From DASSUW01 sp963835525 (GTDB lineage Bacteria > Actinomycetota > Thermoleophilia > Solirubrobacterales > Solirubrobacteraceae), in assembly GCA_963835525.1 (NCBI GenBank), contig CAWIFM010000001.1, positions 62,001 through 126,000 on the forward strand: 64,000 nucleotides of DNA, written 5' to 3'. The first letter of the stretch is position 1, and each line of letters starts with the position of its first letter. Positions 28,897 through 39,145 of this stretch are shown one piece after another. The notes beneath the pieces were generated by a model. That model made no database searches. It saw nothing but the letters and a program-made list of their open reading frames with translations, and was not told where the DNA came from. A program made the translations under genes and the position numbers.

Positions 28897-29562
28897 ATGA
28901 CCCTGCTCCTCGTCACCACGATCGTCCCGCTGCTGTTCGGGCTGTGGGCGCAGATGAAGGTCAAGCGGACCTTCAACAAGTACTCGCAGGTCGCGCCGCG
29001 CAACGGCATGAGCGGCGCCGAGGCGGCCGCCGCCGTGCTCCGCACCTCCGGCCTGCCGAACCTGCAGATCCGGCCGGTCGCCGGGCGGCTGACCGACCAC
29101 TACGACCCGCGCAACCGCACGCTGAACCTGAGCGCCGACGTCGGCCAGGCATCGTCGCTGGCCGCCCTCGGCGTGGCCGCCCACGAGGCCGGCCACGCGA
29201 TCCAGGACTCCCGCCGCTACCTGCCGATGCGGATCCGCCAGACGCTCGTGCCGGCGGCCACCATCGGCCAGTCGCTGTGGTTCCTGCCGGTCGTGCTCGG
29301 CCTGATCCTCGGGCTGACGGGCCTGGTCACGATCGGGCTCGTGCTGTTCGCGGTCATCGTGCTCTTCCAGCTCGTGACGCTGCCGGTCGAGTTCGACGCG
29401 TCCAAGCGGGCGCTCGTCGCGCTCGAGGGCCAGGGGCTGCTGGCGGCCGACGAGGTCCCGGGCGCCCGCGCGGTGCTGAACGCCGCAGCGCTGACCTACG
29501 TCGCCGGCTTCGTCGCCGCGCTCGGCCAGCTCCTCTACTTCTTCGCCCTCAGCCGGCAGTAG
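28897..29562 (+). CDS. Zinc metallopeptidase, YugP family
   Basis: A 221-residue membrane protein with the HEAGH zinc motif in GVAAHEAGHAIQDS near residue 95, flanked by hydrophobic segments at the start, around residues 130-170 and at the C-terminus. The LPVEFDASKRAL motif after the membrane helices is typical of YugP (DUF2232-unrelated neutral zinc metallopeptidases). It starts immediately after the TerC stop codon, so it is expressed from the same riboswitch-controlled message. Its role could be turnover of membrane proteins; no substrate is known. Confidence 0.88.
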   Translation: MTLLLVTTIVPLLFGLWAQMKVKRTFNKYSQVAPRNGMSGAEAAAAVLRTSGLPNLQIRPVAGRLTDHYDPRNRTLNLSADVGQASSLAALGVAAHEAGHAIQDSRRYLPMRIRQTLVPAATIGQSLWFLPVVLGLILGLTGLVTIGLVLFAVIVLFQLVTLPVEFDASKRALVALEGQGLLAADEVPGARAVLNAAALTYVAGFVAALGQLLYFFALSRQ

Positions 29563-30517
29563 AGAGCGCGCGGATGCACGCCTCGTAGTCGCCGTCGCGC
29601 ACGGCCGCCGCGTCGCCCCGGAGGGCCGCGTGATGCAGCACCGTGGCGCCGTTCTCGTCGACCTCGTCGACCGGGAAGCCGGCGGCCAACAGGTCCTCGC
29701 GCTCGGCGCCCGCCTCCACGAGCAGGGTCGCGACCGCCTCGTGGCCGTGCGTGGCGAGCAGCCACGCGCTGCGCCCGTCGCCGCGGCGGGCGTGGACGTC
29801 GGCGCCGCGGTCGAGCAGCAGCCGCACCACCTCGGGCGCCTGCCCGCGCCGCGCGGCCACGTGCAGCGAGGTCTCCTGCTCGCGGCCGCAGCGCACGTTC
29901 GGGTCGGCGCCGTGGTCGAGCAGCCAGCGCAGGCCGCGGCCGACCTGCTCCTCGCGCGCGACGTCCCAGTGGCGCAGCAGGAAGTACAGCGGCGTGTTGC
30001 CCCAGTCGCCCGTGAGGTTGAGGTCGACGTCGTACTCGAGCAGCAGCTCGAGCGCCTCGACGTGGAAGCGCTCGGCGGCGTGGAAGGCGGACTCGCCGTC
30101 GTCGGGGCTGGCGCCCGCCTCGAGCAGCATCCGCGCGATCCGCGGCGCGTTGTGGTGGCCGGTGACCGCGTACAGCGCCGGCAGGTTGTACCGGCCGCCG
30201 CCGCGCGTGTTCGGGTCGGCGCCCGCGTCGAGCAGCGTGTGCGCCGCTGCCTCGAGCTCGGCGCTGCGCTGTTCGTGGAACGGGGAGTGGCAGAGCCACA
30301 GCAGCGGCGTGCCGGGCGGGTTGCCGGCTCTGGCGTCGACCTGCGCGGCGCGGGCGAGGTGGCGGCGCACCGCGTCGTCGTCGCCGAGCACAGCGGGAGC
30401 CGGGAGGCCGGCCGCGCGGCGGATTTCGTGGCAGTGTCCTGGATAGGGGTCGCCACACGACCCCAAGGCAGGATGCTTCCGAGGAAACCACCGCCGCCGG
30501 TTCACCAGCTTCCTCAC
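29549..30517 (-). CDS. Ankyrin-repeat protein
   Basis: A cytoplasmic-looking protein of about 322 residues from GTG 30517 (the frame is open to a GTG at 30583, which would give 344). At least five ankyrin-type repeats are visible through conserved ends such as LLDAGADPNTRGGG, LLEAGASPDDG, LLDHGADPNVRCG, LLDRGADVHARRGDG and LVEAGAE, ending with GATVLHHAALRGD. Such proteins bind partners; the partner is unknown. It converges on the YugP gene (14-nt overlap) and lies directly after the sugar dehydrogenase gene on the same strand. Confidence 0.8.
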   Translation of the reverse strand: MRKLVNRRRWFPRKHPALGSCGDPYPGHCHEIRRAAGLPAPAVLGDDDAVRRHLARAAQVDARAGNPPGTPLLWLCHSPFHEQRSAELEAAAHTLLDAGADPNTRGGGRYNLPALYAVTGHHNAPRIARMLLEAGASPDDGESAFHAAERFHVEALELLLEYDVDLNLTGDWGNTPLYFLLRHWDVAREEQVGRGLRWLLDHGADPNVRCGREQETSLHVAARRGQAPEVVRLLLDRGADVHARRGDGRSAWLLATHGHEAVATLLVEAGAEREDLLAAGFPVDEVDENGATVLHHAALRGDAAAVRDGDYEACIRALSTAG

Positions 30518-30543
30518 CCAGCCGCCGTTGACGTTCGCCGGCG

Positions 30544-32751
30544 CTACCGGCGCGTCAGCACGATCCGCCGGCTCGCGCGCCACCGCTGTCCGTCAGGCCC
30601 GGTCGCGGACACCACGACCCGCGCCCGGGTCGCCGGCCGGCGGGCGCGCACGCGGACCAGCCGCACACCGTCGGCGTCGACCGTCGCCCGCCGCGCGCCC
30701 AGCCGGCGCTCGCCGCGCCGCAGCGTCACCACGATCCGCGTCCCGGCCGGCGCTGACACCCGCACCGGGATGGCGCGGCGCCAGCGTGCCCGGTCTGGCG
30801 CGTGCACCGCGACCTGCAGCGGCTCCGACGTCGCCGCCGCGACGACCGGCAGCCCGACCTGGAGGAAGTTGGCCGTGTAGGTCGCGTCGCTCGCCGGCGT
30901 GGAGATCGTGTGCGTCGCCGCCCCGCCGTCGGACCACCCCGTGAAGATGTAGACCCGACCGCCCACCACCTGCGGCGACGGCGCGGAGAGCTTGCGCTGC
31001 ACGCCGACCACGCCGGTGTGCGTGCTCGGGGCGGTCAGCGGCTGGTCGTCGAGCTCGAGCCGCAGGCCCGGCGCGCTGGCGGCCAGCGTCACGCGCGCGG
31101 TGCGCGGGTGCACGTCGCGGAACGTCGACGCCTCGAGCCCGCCTGAGTCGCGCACGGTCAGGTGGACGCGGTACCAGACGTTCGCGTCCGTGTGGCCGGT
31201 GACCGGGACCGCGAACGACCCGGAGGTGCTGCCGCTCGCGGGCTGCAGGAACGGGTGCACGTGGTCTGCGTGATGGAAGTCGACCCGCCAGCTGAAGCGC
31301 GCGCCGGTCAGCGTGCCGTCCTCGGGGTCGGTCGCGCTGCCCGCGTAGGCGATCGTGTCGCCGGCGCTGTAGCTCGCGCCGCCGGCCGGCGCGCCGATGA
31401 CCGGGACCGGCGGCCGGTTGCTCGTCACGGTCAGCGTGGCGGCGCTGCTCGTCGCCGACCCGGCCGCGTTGCTGACGACGACCCGGAACTGCGCGCCGCT
31501 GTCGGAAGGCGTCGCACCGGCGAGCGTGTACGACGACCCCGTCGCGCCCGGGATGTCGGCGCCGTTGCGCTGCCAGCGGTAGGCGAGCGGGGCCGACCCC
31601 GCCGCGGAGACGGTGAACGTCGCGTCGCCTCCCGCGGACACCGTCACCGGCTGCGGGTGCGTGGAGATCGACGGCGGCGTCCCGGAGTCGACGAACCGCA
31701 CGCGGTGGACGCGGCCCTCCCCGCGCGCGAGGTAATAGAGGCTGCCGTCCTCGGCCACGTCGATGTCGACCGGCGCGGGCAACCCGCTCAACAGCGTCGA
31801 CTCGGCCTTGGTGATCGGGTCGACGCCCTTGATCCAGCCGCCGCAGTAGTCGGCGTAGAAGTAGTCGCCGGCGTACTGGGCGGGGAAGTTCACCGTCGCC
31901 GGGTCGTAGAACGCGCCGCCGGTGATCGCGCACTGGCCGGACGCGTGCGTGTAGTAGTGGAACGGCGTCTTGAAGCGCGAGTCGGTCGTCGGGCCCTCGG
32001 TCGTGGGCCAGCCGAAGTTGAGGCCGCCCGCGTTCGTCCACGCCTCGTCGATCTCCTCGTACGTGTTCTGGCCGACGTCGTTGATGAAGATCCGGCCCGT
32101 CGCGCGCTCGATGTCGAACGTGAACGGGTTGCGCAGCCCGAGCGCCCAGATCGAGGAGCCGTACGGGTTGTCGGACGGGATCGAGCCGTCGGGGTTGACG
32201 CGGTGGAGCTTGCCGGCCATCGAGCTGAGGCTCTGGGCGTTGCCGCCGCTGTGGTTCTCGCCGACCGCGAAGAAGAGCTTGCCGTCGGGCGAGAAGTGCA
32301 GCGCGCCGCCGTTGTGGTAGCCGGACTGCGACGGGATGCCGTCGACGATCACCTGCGCGCTGGCCGGGTCGGCCACGTCGGGGTTGGCGGCGCTCGCCGT
32401 GTACCGCACGACGCGGTTCACCACCGGGCTCGCGGCCGTGTAGTAGACGTAGACGAAGCGGTTGGTGGCGAAGCCGGGGTCGAAGGCCACGCCGAGCAGC
32501 CCGCGCTCTCCGTCCGAGGTCACCGGCACGGTCAGGAACGGCGCCGAGAGCAGCGCGCCGTCCTTGATCACCCGCAGCCGGCCGGCCTGCTCGGCGACGA
32601 AGATCCGGCCGTCGGGAGCGAGCGCCATGGTGCTCGCGGACGACACCGCGCCGGGCGCGACGACGACGTCCTGCAGCACGGGCTCGGCCGCAGCCGAAGC
32701 CGTCCCCTGGACCAGCACGACAAGCACCGCAAAGGTTGCCGCCAGCCGCAT
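30544..32751 (-). CDS. Secreted PQQ-dependent sugar dehydrogenase with C-terminal Ig-like and PKD-like domains
   Basis: A 735-residue secreted protein with a signal peptide of about 22 residues. Residues 30-350 form the GSDH (aldose sugar dehydrogenase, YliI-like) beta-propeller with RIFVAEQAGRLRVIKDG, ERGLLGVAFDPGF, YHNGGALHFSPDG, WALGLRNPFTFD and the NDVGQNTYEEID motif. These are followed by an Ig-like domain (about 360-440), a PKD-like region (about 445-530) and a basic C-terminal beta domain. It probably oxidises aldoses outside the cell, feeding electrons to the respiratory chain through PQQ. Divergent from the secreted phosphatase; resembles the central domain of the giant protein at 42086. 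Confidence 0.88.
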   Translation of the reverse strand: MRLAATFAVLVVLVQGTASAAAEPVLQDVVVAPGAVSSASTMALAPDGRIFVAEQAGRLRVIKDGALLSAPFLTVPVTSDGERGLLGVAFDPGFATNRFVYVYYTAASPVVNRVVRYTASAANPDVADPASAQVIVDGIPSQSGYHNGGALHFSPDGKLFFAVGENHSGGNAQSLSSMAGKLHRVNPDGSIPSDNPYGSSIWALGLRNPFTFDIERATGRIFINDVGQNTYEEIDEAWTNAGGLNFGWPTTEGPTTDSRFKTPFHYYTHASGQCAITGGAFYDPATVNFPAQYAGDYFYADYCGGWIKGVDPITKAESTLLSGLPAPVDIDVAEDGSLYYLARGEGRVHRVRFVDSGTPPSISTHPQPVTVSAGGDATFTVSAAGSAPLAYRWQRNGADIPGATGSSYTLAGATPSDSGAQFRVVVSNAAGSATSSAATLTVTSNRPPVPVIGAPAGGASYSAGDTIAYAGSATDPEDGTLTGARFSWRVDFHHADHVHPFLQPASGSTSGSFAVPVTGHTDANVWYRVHLTVRDSGGLEASTFRDVHPRTARVTLAASAPGLRLELDDQPLTAPSTHTGVVGVQRKLSAPSPQVVGGRVYIFTGWSDGGAATHTISTPASDATYTANFLQVGLPVVAAATSEPLQVAVHAPDRARWRRAIPVRVSAPAGTRIVVTLRRGERRLGARRATVDADGVRLVRVRARRPATRARVVVSATGPDGQRWRASRRIVLTRR

Positions 32752-32850
32752 CGCGCAGCATGGATGCCCCGCTGTTGATCACATCAAACCCTTGCTACTT
32801 GCGGGACGGCTGGGAGAGAATCGGAGTCCGGTCCACCGGAGGAGGGGTCC

Positions 32851-34467
32851 ATGCGGTTTCGCCTGAGCACGGTTGTTGCCCTGCTTGTCCTGCTGGGCGT
32901 CGCGGCCCCTGCCTGGGGGCACGGGAAGCCGGAGAAGCCCAAGCGCGTGCTGATCATCGTGCTGGACCAGTTGCGGCCGGACCTCGTCGACAAGTTCGAC
33001 ATGCGCAACGTCCGCGCGCTGATGCGCGACGGCGTCAACTTCGAGAACGCCTACCTCGGCCACATGGCGTCCGAGACCGTGATCACCCACAACGTGATCA
33101 CCAGCGGCCAGCTCCCGAAGGACATGGGCTGGGCCGACGAGGCGTTCCGCGACAGCGACAACGTGCTCGGCTCCGGCAAGGACTCGATGTGGATCTCGGG
33201 CTCGCTCACGCGCGACCAGTTCAACCTGCTCTTCGCCCACGAGGGCTACGCCAAGCTGGCCGACTACCTGCACGCGAAGTACCCAGGCACCAAGTTCATC
33301 GCCGCCGGCCAGAAGGACTACGCCGTCCACACCTCGAACGGGCCGACCGGCGACATCTCCGTCACCTTCTCGGGCCGCAGCTTCGACTGCGACACCGACG
33401 CCGTCGCCAGCGAGTGGCGCGGCCCGACCGGCCTCAACGTGCCGAGCTACATCTCGTCGCCGAGCTGCGGGCGCTTCTACGTCGACTCCGCGAGCTCGGA
33501 GACGTACGGGACCGGGACCACGCCGCCGGCCTGGATGTACCCGCTCGACGGCAACCGCTTCGCGGTCGGCACCGACCCCGCGCACCTGGGCGGCGACGTG
33601 TGGACCACCGACGCCGGCCTGGCCATGATGGAGCGCGAGCCGTGGAGCGGCATGCTGCTCACGCTCGGCTCGATCGACAAGGCGAGCCACATGTGGGGCG
33701 GGATCACTGACGACCAGGCCGCTCCGGACGACCAGGCGCACCTGGAGTTCAACGCCAGGACGGCGGACGAGCAGGTCGGCCGCCTGATGCGCAAGCTGAA
33801 GGAGCTGGGCCAGCTCGACGAGACGCTCGTGGTGCTGACCACCGACCACGGCGGCCAGCCGTCCAAGCGCTTCCATGGCGTCAACGAGGCCGGCCGCGGC
33901 AACAACAACTGGTACTACGGCGCGACCCAGAACGGCACCTTCCTGGCGCCCTCTCCGTCGCTCGCCCCGCTGATCGCCACGGGCAACGTGCGCTTCAGCT
34001 ACCAGGACTCGGCGATCCGCACCTGGCTCACCGACACCTCGGACAGCGCGAAGCGGCACGCCGCCGAGGTGATGTCGACGCTGCCGAGCGTGATCGCCAC
34101 TTACCGGCTCGACGGCCGGCGCTACCGCCTGGTGGACACGAACCTGAGGGCGATGTCGCTCAGTGAGGGCATCTACTGGCTGCTGCGCGGCCAGGAGATC
34201 GTCGACACGATGGCGGCCCCGTACGCCGCCGACGTCGTCGGCCTGCTCAAGGACAACACCAGCTACGGCGTCGCGGGCGACCACGGCGGCGCGCAGCGGC
34301 CGGTCCAGGAGATCCCGATCGTGTTCGCGGGCTCCGACGTCGGGCCGCGCGACTCGCACCACGCGCTGCGCTCGATCGACATCCTGCCGACCGTCCTGCG
34401 CAAGATGGGCATCAAGCCCGGACCGGGGCTCGACGGCAAGGCGGTGGAGCTGCCCAAACGGCGCTAA
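32851..34467 (+). CDS. Secreted alkaline phosphatase / phosphodiesterase superfamily protein
   Basis: A 538-residue secreted protein with a signal peptide ending near APAWGHG. It has the type I phosphodiesterase/nucleotide pyrophosphatase fold: RVLIIVLDQLRPDLVD (first metal Asp), the nucleophile region YLGHMASETVITHN (Thr or Ser), GSIDKASHMWGG and LVVLTTDHGGQPSKRFHG (Asp-His metal ligands), plus a second GDHGGAQRPVQEIP close to the end. It probably hydrolyses phosphate esters outside the cell; exact substrate unknown. A strong GGAGGAGGGG ribosome-binding site precedes the ATG. Confidence 0.85.
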   Translation: MRFRLSTVVALLVLLGVAAPAWGHGKPEKPKRVLIIVLDQLRPDLVDKFDMRNVRALMRDGVNFENAYLGHMASETVITHNVITSGQLPKDMGWADEAFRDSDNVLGSGKDSMWISGSLTRDQFNLLFAHEGYAKLADYLHAKYPGTKFIAAGQKDYAVHTSNGPTGDISVTFSGRSFDCDTDAVASEWRGPTGLNVPSYISSPSCGRFYVDSASSETYGTGTTPPAWMYPLDGNRFAVGTDPAHLGGDVWTTDAGLAMMEREPWSGMLLTLGSIDKASHMWGGITDDQAAPDDQAHLEFNARTADEQVGRLMRKLKELGQLDETLVVLTTDHGGQPSKRFHGVNEAGRGNNNWYYGATQNGTFLAPSPSLAPLIATGNVRFSYQDSAIRTWLTDTSDSAKRHAAEVMSTLPSVIATYRLDGRRYRLVDTNLRAMSLSEGIYWLLRGQEIVDTMAAPYAADVVGLLKDNTSYGVAGDHGGAQRPVQEIPIVFAGSDVGPRDSHHALRSIDILPTVLRKMGIKPGPGLDGKAVELPKRR

Positions 34468-34498
34468 AGAGGGTCGCGGCGATGCCGATGGCTTGGGG

Positions 34499-34912
34499 GT
34501 GAAGAGCTCCCTCGCCATCGCCCTCGCCGCCCTCGCCCTGACGCCCGCCGCCGCCGCGGCCGACGAGCCCGTCACCTCGGTCTCGGTCACCGTCGAGGTC
34601 GGGGGGTCCACGGACGCCGCGGCCTTCGACGCGCCCGAGGCCACCTGCGCTCCGCAGCTCACCATGCGGCTCGACCAGCGCCCGCTGCGCTGGCGCCGCG
34701 GCATGCCGGTGCTGCGCACCGGTCGCACCTATCGCTTCGCCGGCCGCCTGACCTGCGCGCCGGAGGGCACGGTCGTCGAGACCGGCGACGGCACCGCGAC
34801 GGTGGCCGCCGACGGCCGCATCGCGACCCGGGTCGCCTACCGCGGCGGCCGCACGATCGCGTTCAGCGCGAACGGCGTGGCCGTCCGCATCGCGGTCCGC
34901 GCTGCCAGCTAG
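34499..34912 (+). CDS. Small secreted protein with a basic beta domain (shared with the protein at 38229)
   Basis: A 137-residue protein with a signal peptide (SLAIALAALALTPAAAAADEP). The mature part contains PQLTMRLDQRPLRWRRG, MPVLRTGRTYRFAGRLTC and a short basic tail. The same series, PQLSMRLASRPLRYRRG then VPVLAAGRSYRYAGNLTC, occurs in the C-terminal half of the protein at 38229-39083, so this is a repeated but unnamed domain. GTG 34499 was chosen for its signal peptide; TTG 34493 is also possible. It follows the phosphatase by 31 nt. Confidence 0.65.
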   Translation: MKSSLAIALAALALTPAAAAADEPVTSVSVTVEVGGSTDAAAFDAPEATCAPQLTMRLDQRPLRWRRGMPVLRTGRTYRFAGRLTCAPEGTVVETGDGTATVAADGRIATRVAYRGGRTIAFSANGVAVRIAVRAAS

Positions 34913-34922
34913 CGTGTAGGAC

Positions 34923-36230
<1,308 letters not shown>

Positions 36231-36303
36231 CAGCTCCGCAACTCACCCTCGGTAAGCCGGTTGGGGACCGGTACTGACACAACGAACCGAGGAGGGAACG
36301 ACC

Positions 36304-36909
36304 TTGAAGCCTCGCCTGAGCTTCGCCAACGTCACGTCCATGCTCGCGCTCTTCGTCGCGCTCGGCGGTACGAGCTACGCCGCCGTCACGCTGTCGGCGA
36401 ACAGCGTCAACAAGACCCACCTCCGCACCAACTCCGTGGGCAAGTCGGAGATCCGCTCGCGCGCCGTCGGGCAGTCCGAGGTCGCCTCCAACGCGATCGG
36501 CGCGTCCGAGCTGCGCACGTCGGCCATCGGGTCGAACGACGTCAAGGACGAGACCCTCGGCGCGAACGACCTCACGGCCGCCGCGCGTACCGCACTGGCC
36601 GACATCAACGGCGTCACCTTCCGCGCGTCGGTCACCTCGGCGGGTGCGCGTGCGGCGGGCAACGTCGCAAGCGTCGCCCACACCGCGAGCAGCGGCGTGT
36701 ACACCGTCGAGACCGGGCGCGACGTGAGCGCCTGCCAGTACTCGGCCGACGTCACGGGCGTGAAGGACGGGACGACGATCGAGGCCCCGACGGTCGACTT
36801 CGAAGCCACCGTCGAACCTTCGGCGACCGCCACGCAGGTGATCGTGAAGACCTACAACGCCGCGAACGTTGCGACCGACTCTCCGTTCAGCCTGTTGATC
36901 GCCTGTTGA
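36304..36909 (+). CDS. Secreted protein with six tandem decapeptide repeats (Thermoleophilia-type surface protein)
   Basis: A 201-residue exported protein. The N-terminus KPRLSFANVTSMLALFVALG with GGTSYAAV after it is a signature common in Solirubrobacterales secreted proteins. Residues 33-92 form six consecutive 10-residue repeats (NSVNKTHLRT, NSVGKSEIRS, RAVGQSEVAS, NAIGASELRT, SAIGSNDVKD, ETLGANDLTA). A beta-rich C-terminal domain follows with two Cys residues. The repeat period suggests a beta-solenoid or rod-like stalk. TTG start preceded by GAGGAGGGAACG. Function unknown; probably a cell-surface component. Confidence 0.8.
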   Translation: MKPRLSFANVTSMLALFVALGGTSYAAVTLSANSVNKTHLRTNSVGKSEIRSRAVGQSEVASNAIGASELRTSAIGSNDVKDETLGANDLTAAARTALADINGVTFRASVTSAGARAAGNVASVAHTASSGVYTVETGRDVSACQYSADVTGVKDGTTIEAPTVDFEATVEPSATATQVIVKTYNAANVATDSPFSLLIAC

Positions 36910-36915
36910 GCGCCC

Positions 36916-36942
36916 GGGGGATCGCCCTCCGGGCGATCCCCC
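36916..36942. terminator. Strong hairpin between convergent genes
   Basis: A perfect 12-bp stem (GGGGGATCGCCC at 36916-36927 with its complement at 36931-36942) and a 3-nt loop lie between two convergent genes, 7 nt after the stop of one and 5 nt from the other. No U-tract follows, as is common in high-GC actinobacteria. Probably a bidirectional terminator. Confidence 0.75.
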
Positions 36943-36946
36943 AACC

Positions 36947-37735
36947 TCAACGAATCCGGAACGAGCGCGTGACGCTGAGCCGGTTCTTGCCGGCCTGGCT
37001 CAGGGTGATCGAGGCCGAGTAGCTGCCGCGCCGCAGCCCGCTGAGGCCGAGCAGGCGGAGGTTGACCATCTTGCCCGGCAGGATCCGCATCGAGCTGATC
37101 GCCCCGCTGCGGCCGCCGCCCGAGCCGCTCACGTCGGCGCTGCCGCCGACCGGCTCGACGGTGTTGCCGCGGTTGCGGACCTGGAGCACCAGCGCGCGGC
37201 TCGAGCCGCTGCCGGTGACCTTCGCCTTGCCGGCGCGGAGCCGGAATCGGCGCGCGCCCGACGACGGGTTGAAGCGCAGGCTCGAGACCAGGTTGTAGGT
37301 CACGTTGATGCCCTTGCGGCGCCGCGTCGGCTTGCCGACGATGTCGAGCGCGCCGTACTGCGAGCCGCGCGAGGGCACGCGGTTGAGCGTGACGCCGACC
37401 GAGCGCGCCGCGCCCGACTCGAGCGTGAAGCGCGTGGCGCTGACGGACACGCCGCCGAGCGTCTTCGAGCGGTTGGCCGCCACCTGGCCGCTGCGCGCCT
37501 GCCGCCACGGGCGGGCGCGAACGGTCACGCGCAGCTTGCGGCCCGTCGAGTTGGTGATCGTCGCGGAACCCGACGCTCCGCGGCGCGCGGTCGTCTCGAG
37601 GATCGAGGGCGTGACCGCCAGTCCTCCCTGCGCTGCAGTCGCGCGCGGGGCCGACGGCGCGTCGGCGAAGGCGATCTGCGTGGCGGCGAGGCCGGCCACG
37701 ACAGCGGCGCCGAGCGCCAGCTTACGTCGGTACAT
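36947..37735 (-). CDS. Secreted beta-sandwich protein, DUF916-like (WxL-interacting type)
   Basis: A 262-residue exported protein with a signal peptide (LALGAAVVAGLAATQIAFA). The mature part begins GGLAVTPSILETTARRGASGSATITNSTG-like, the opening of DUF916-type beta sandwiches, in which an early conserved P[SG] strand is followed by a long stretch of basic beta strands. DUF916 proteins partner WxL-domain proteins in Firmicutes. Here the gene follows, after 19 nt, a small secreted protein ending in a WxL-like motif. Assignment to DUF916 is by pattern and context only. The ATG 37735 was preferred to TTG 37744. Confidence 0.6.
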   Translation of the reverse strand: MYRRKLALGAAVVAGLAATQIAFADAPSAPRATAAQGGLAVTPSILETTARRGASGSATITNSTGRKLRVTVRARPWRQARSGQVAANRSKTLGGVSVSATRFTLESGAARSVGVTLNRVPSRGSQYGALDIVGKPTRRRKGINVTYNLVSSLRFNPSSGARRFRLRAGKAKVTGSGSSRALVLQVRNRGNTVEPVGGSADVSGSGGGRSGAISSMRILPGKMVNLRLLGLSGLRRGSYSASITLSQAGKNRLSVTRSFRIR

Positions 37736-37754
37736 CAACGACAACTCCTCGTGC

Positions 37755-38232
37755 TCATGGGGCGGTGGACGACAGCGTGATCAGCAAGGTCTTCTCGTAG
37801 GTGCCGCGCGGGCGCTCGCCGGCGTCGATGCGCTGGCGCAGGCGGATCGTCACCCGCTCGTTCGACACCGGGCCGAACTCGGCGAGGATCGGATCGACCT
37901 CGGCGTTCAGCGGCTGGAAGGGGTCCGATCCCACGCGCGCCTCGAGCGGCTCGTCGAGCAGCGAGGCGTTGCTGGCCATGCGCCCGAGGCGGCGGCCCTC
38001 GGCCACGTCGCCGTCGGCGACGCTCACGCGCGTGCGGTTGGCGGTCGAGGTGATGCGGGCGCGGACGATGAGGTCGTGCTCGCCCGGACCGGCCGGGAAG
38101 CTGGAGAAGCCGGAGGCATCGTCGAGCTCGAGCGACAGCATGCTCGGCACCGACCCGCCGACCTCGGTCTGGGCGGCGGCCGGAGCGGCCGCGAGCAGCA
38201 GCAGGGCACCCGCCAGGACGAGCGACCCTCAT
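37755..38232 (-). pseudogene. Small secreted protein with WxL-like C-terminal motif (one frameshift at the signal peptide)
   Basis: The frame encoding SLVLAGALLLLAAAPAAAQ (a signal peptide) and the mature domain has no start codon. The ATG at 38232, in an ATGA overlap with the upstream gene, is in a different frame. Removing one base from the GGG run at 38226-38228 joins them into a 158-residue protein. Its C-terminus reads RPRGTYEKTLLITLSSTAP, close to the distal WxL pattern YxxxLTWxLxxxP, and to the end of the TIM-barrel protein at 39899 (RAGTYSKSLTFTLSTTTP). Probably cell-wall associated. The frameshift may be a sequence error. Confidence 0.6.
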
Positions 38233-39083
38233 CGGCGACCCTTCCCGACGCGGACGACGCGGATCGGGATGCGCACGCGCACGACGTCGCCGCCGGCCGC
38301 GCGGACGCGGAAGATGACCACGCGCGACGAGCGGTACGCCAGGCGGGCGACGACGTCGCCGGCCTTGCGCAGCGTGATCGTGGGCTTGGAGATCGTCCAG
38401 CCGCGCAGGCGGTTGCGGACCTGGACCTCGGTGCCGCGCGGCGCCGGCTTGCGGCGCCCGTTTATGCGGCAGGTCAGGTTGCCGGCGTAGCGGTAGGAGC
38501 GGCCGGCGGCGAGGACCGGAACGCCGCGGCGGTAGCGCAGCGGCCGCGAGGCGAGCCTCATCGACAGCTGCGGCGACGCGCAGCTCGACGCGGCCTCGCC
38601 GGCGACGCCGCCATCGGGCGGCGACGGCTGCGGGGTGAAGTTCCCGGACCCGATGTTGACGGTCACCGCGCACGGGTCGGTGTCCTTCTCCTTGCACGGG
38701 GAGGGGCGCGGGGTGTTCTCGACCGTGATCGTCCGCCGGAACAGCTCCGTCGACGTGCCTTGCTCGTCGGTCACCCAGACGACGAGCTCGCGCTGGCCGT
38801 CGGGGACACGCGTCGTGTTGACGTCCAGGAACCCGCGCGCCGGGCAGATCTCCGCGCACGTGCCGTCGGCAAACTCGTCGAGCGCTAGCAGCTCGCCGCC
38901 GAGCGACGCGGTGGCGCTCTCCAGCGGCACGCCGTCGGGCGTCGCCTGCACGGTCATGTTGAGCGTCCCGGCGGCGGGGTCGCGCCAGCCTGCCGCGTTC
39001 CCCTTGACCTCAGCGGACGCGACCGACGGCGCCACGAGCAACGCGGCACAGACGATCAGCAGACCCAGGACCCGGGCGGACAT
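38229..39083 (-). CDS. Secreted protein with Ig-like and basic beta domains, first gene of the WxL-like operon
   Basis: A 284-residue exported protein, signal peptide ending near VASAEV. The N-terminal half has two Cys pairs in CAEICPARGF and PCKEKDTDPC and resembles Ig-like domains (RELVVWVTDEQGTSTELFRRTITV). The C-terminal half holds the domain also found at 34499 (SMRLASRPLRYRRGVPVLAAG) and ends in strongly basic beta strands. It overlaps the next gene by ATGA. ATG 39083 has a GGGGAGG site just upstream. Function unknown; probably a cell-wall-bound protein. Confidence 0.65.
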   Translation of the reverse strand: MSARVLGLLIVCAALLVAPSVASAEVKGNAAGWRDPAAGTLNMTVQATPDGVPLESATASLGGELLALDEFADGTCAEICPARGFLDVNTTRVPDGQRELVVWVTDEQGTSTELFRRTITVENTPRPSPCKEKDTDPCAVTVNIGSGNFTPQPSPPDGGVAGEAASSCASPQLSMRLASRPLRYRRGVPVLAAGRSYRYAGNLTCRINGRRKPAPRGTEVQVRNRLRGWTISKPTITLRKAGDVVARLAYRSSRVVIFRVRAAGGDVVRVRIPIRVVRVGKGRR

Positions 39084-39128
39084 CCTCCCCATCTCAGCAC
39101 GATATCCGCCCGCTTTCACCCGACACAA

Positions 39129-39144
39129 GTTGAGGTTTCTCAAC
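39129..39144. promoter_or_regulatory. Inverted repeat upstream of the WxL-like operon
   Basis: GTTGAGGTTTCTCAAC is a perfect 6-bp inverted repeat with a 4-nt centre, in the short gap before the operon. On the minus strand TTGTGT (39126-39121) and TATCGT (18-bp spacing) may form the promoter, which would place the repeat just upstream of the -35. It could be an operator or a small terminator hairpin of the gene ending at 39146. Confidence 0.35.
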
Positions 39145-39145
39145 A

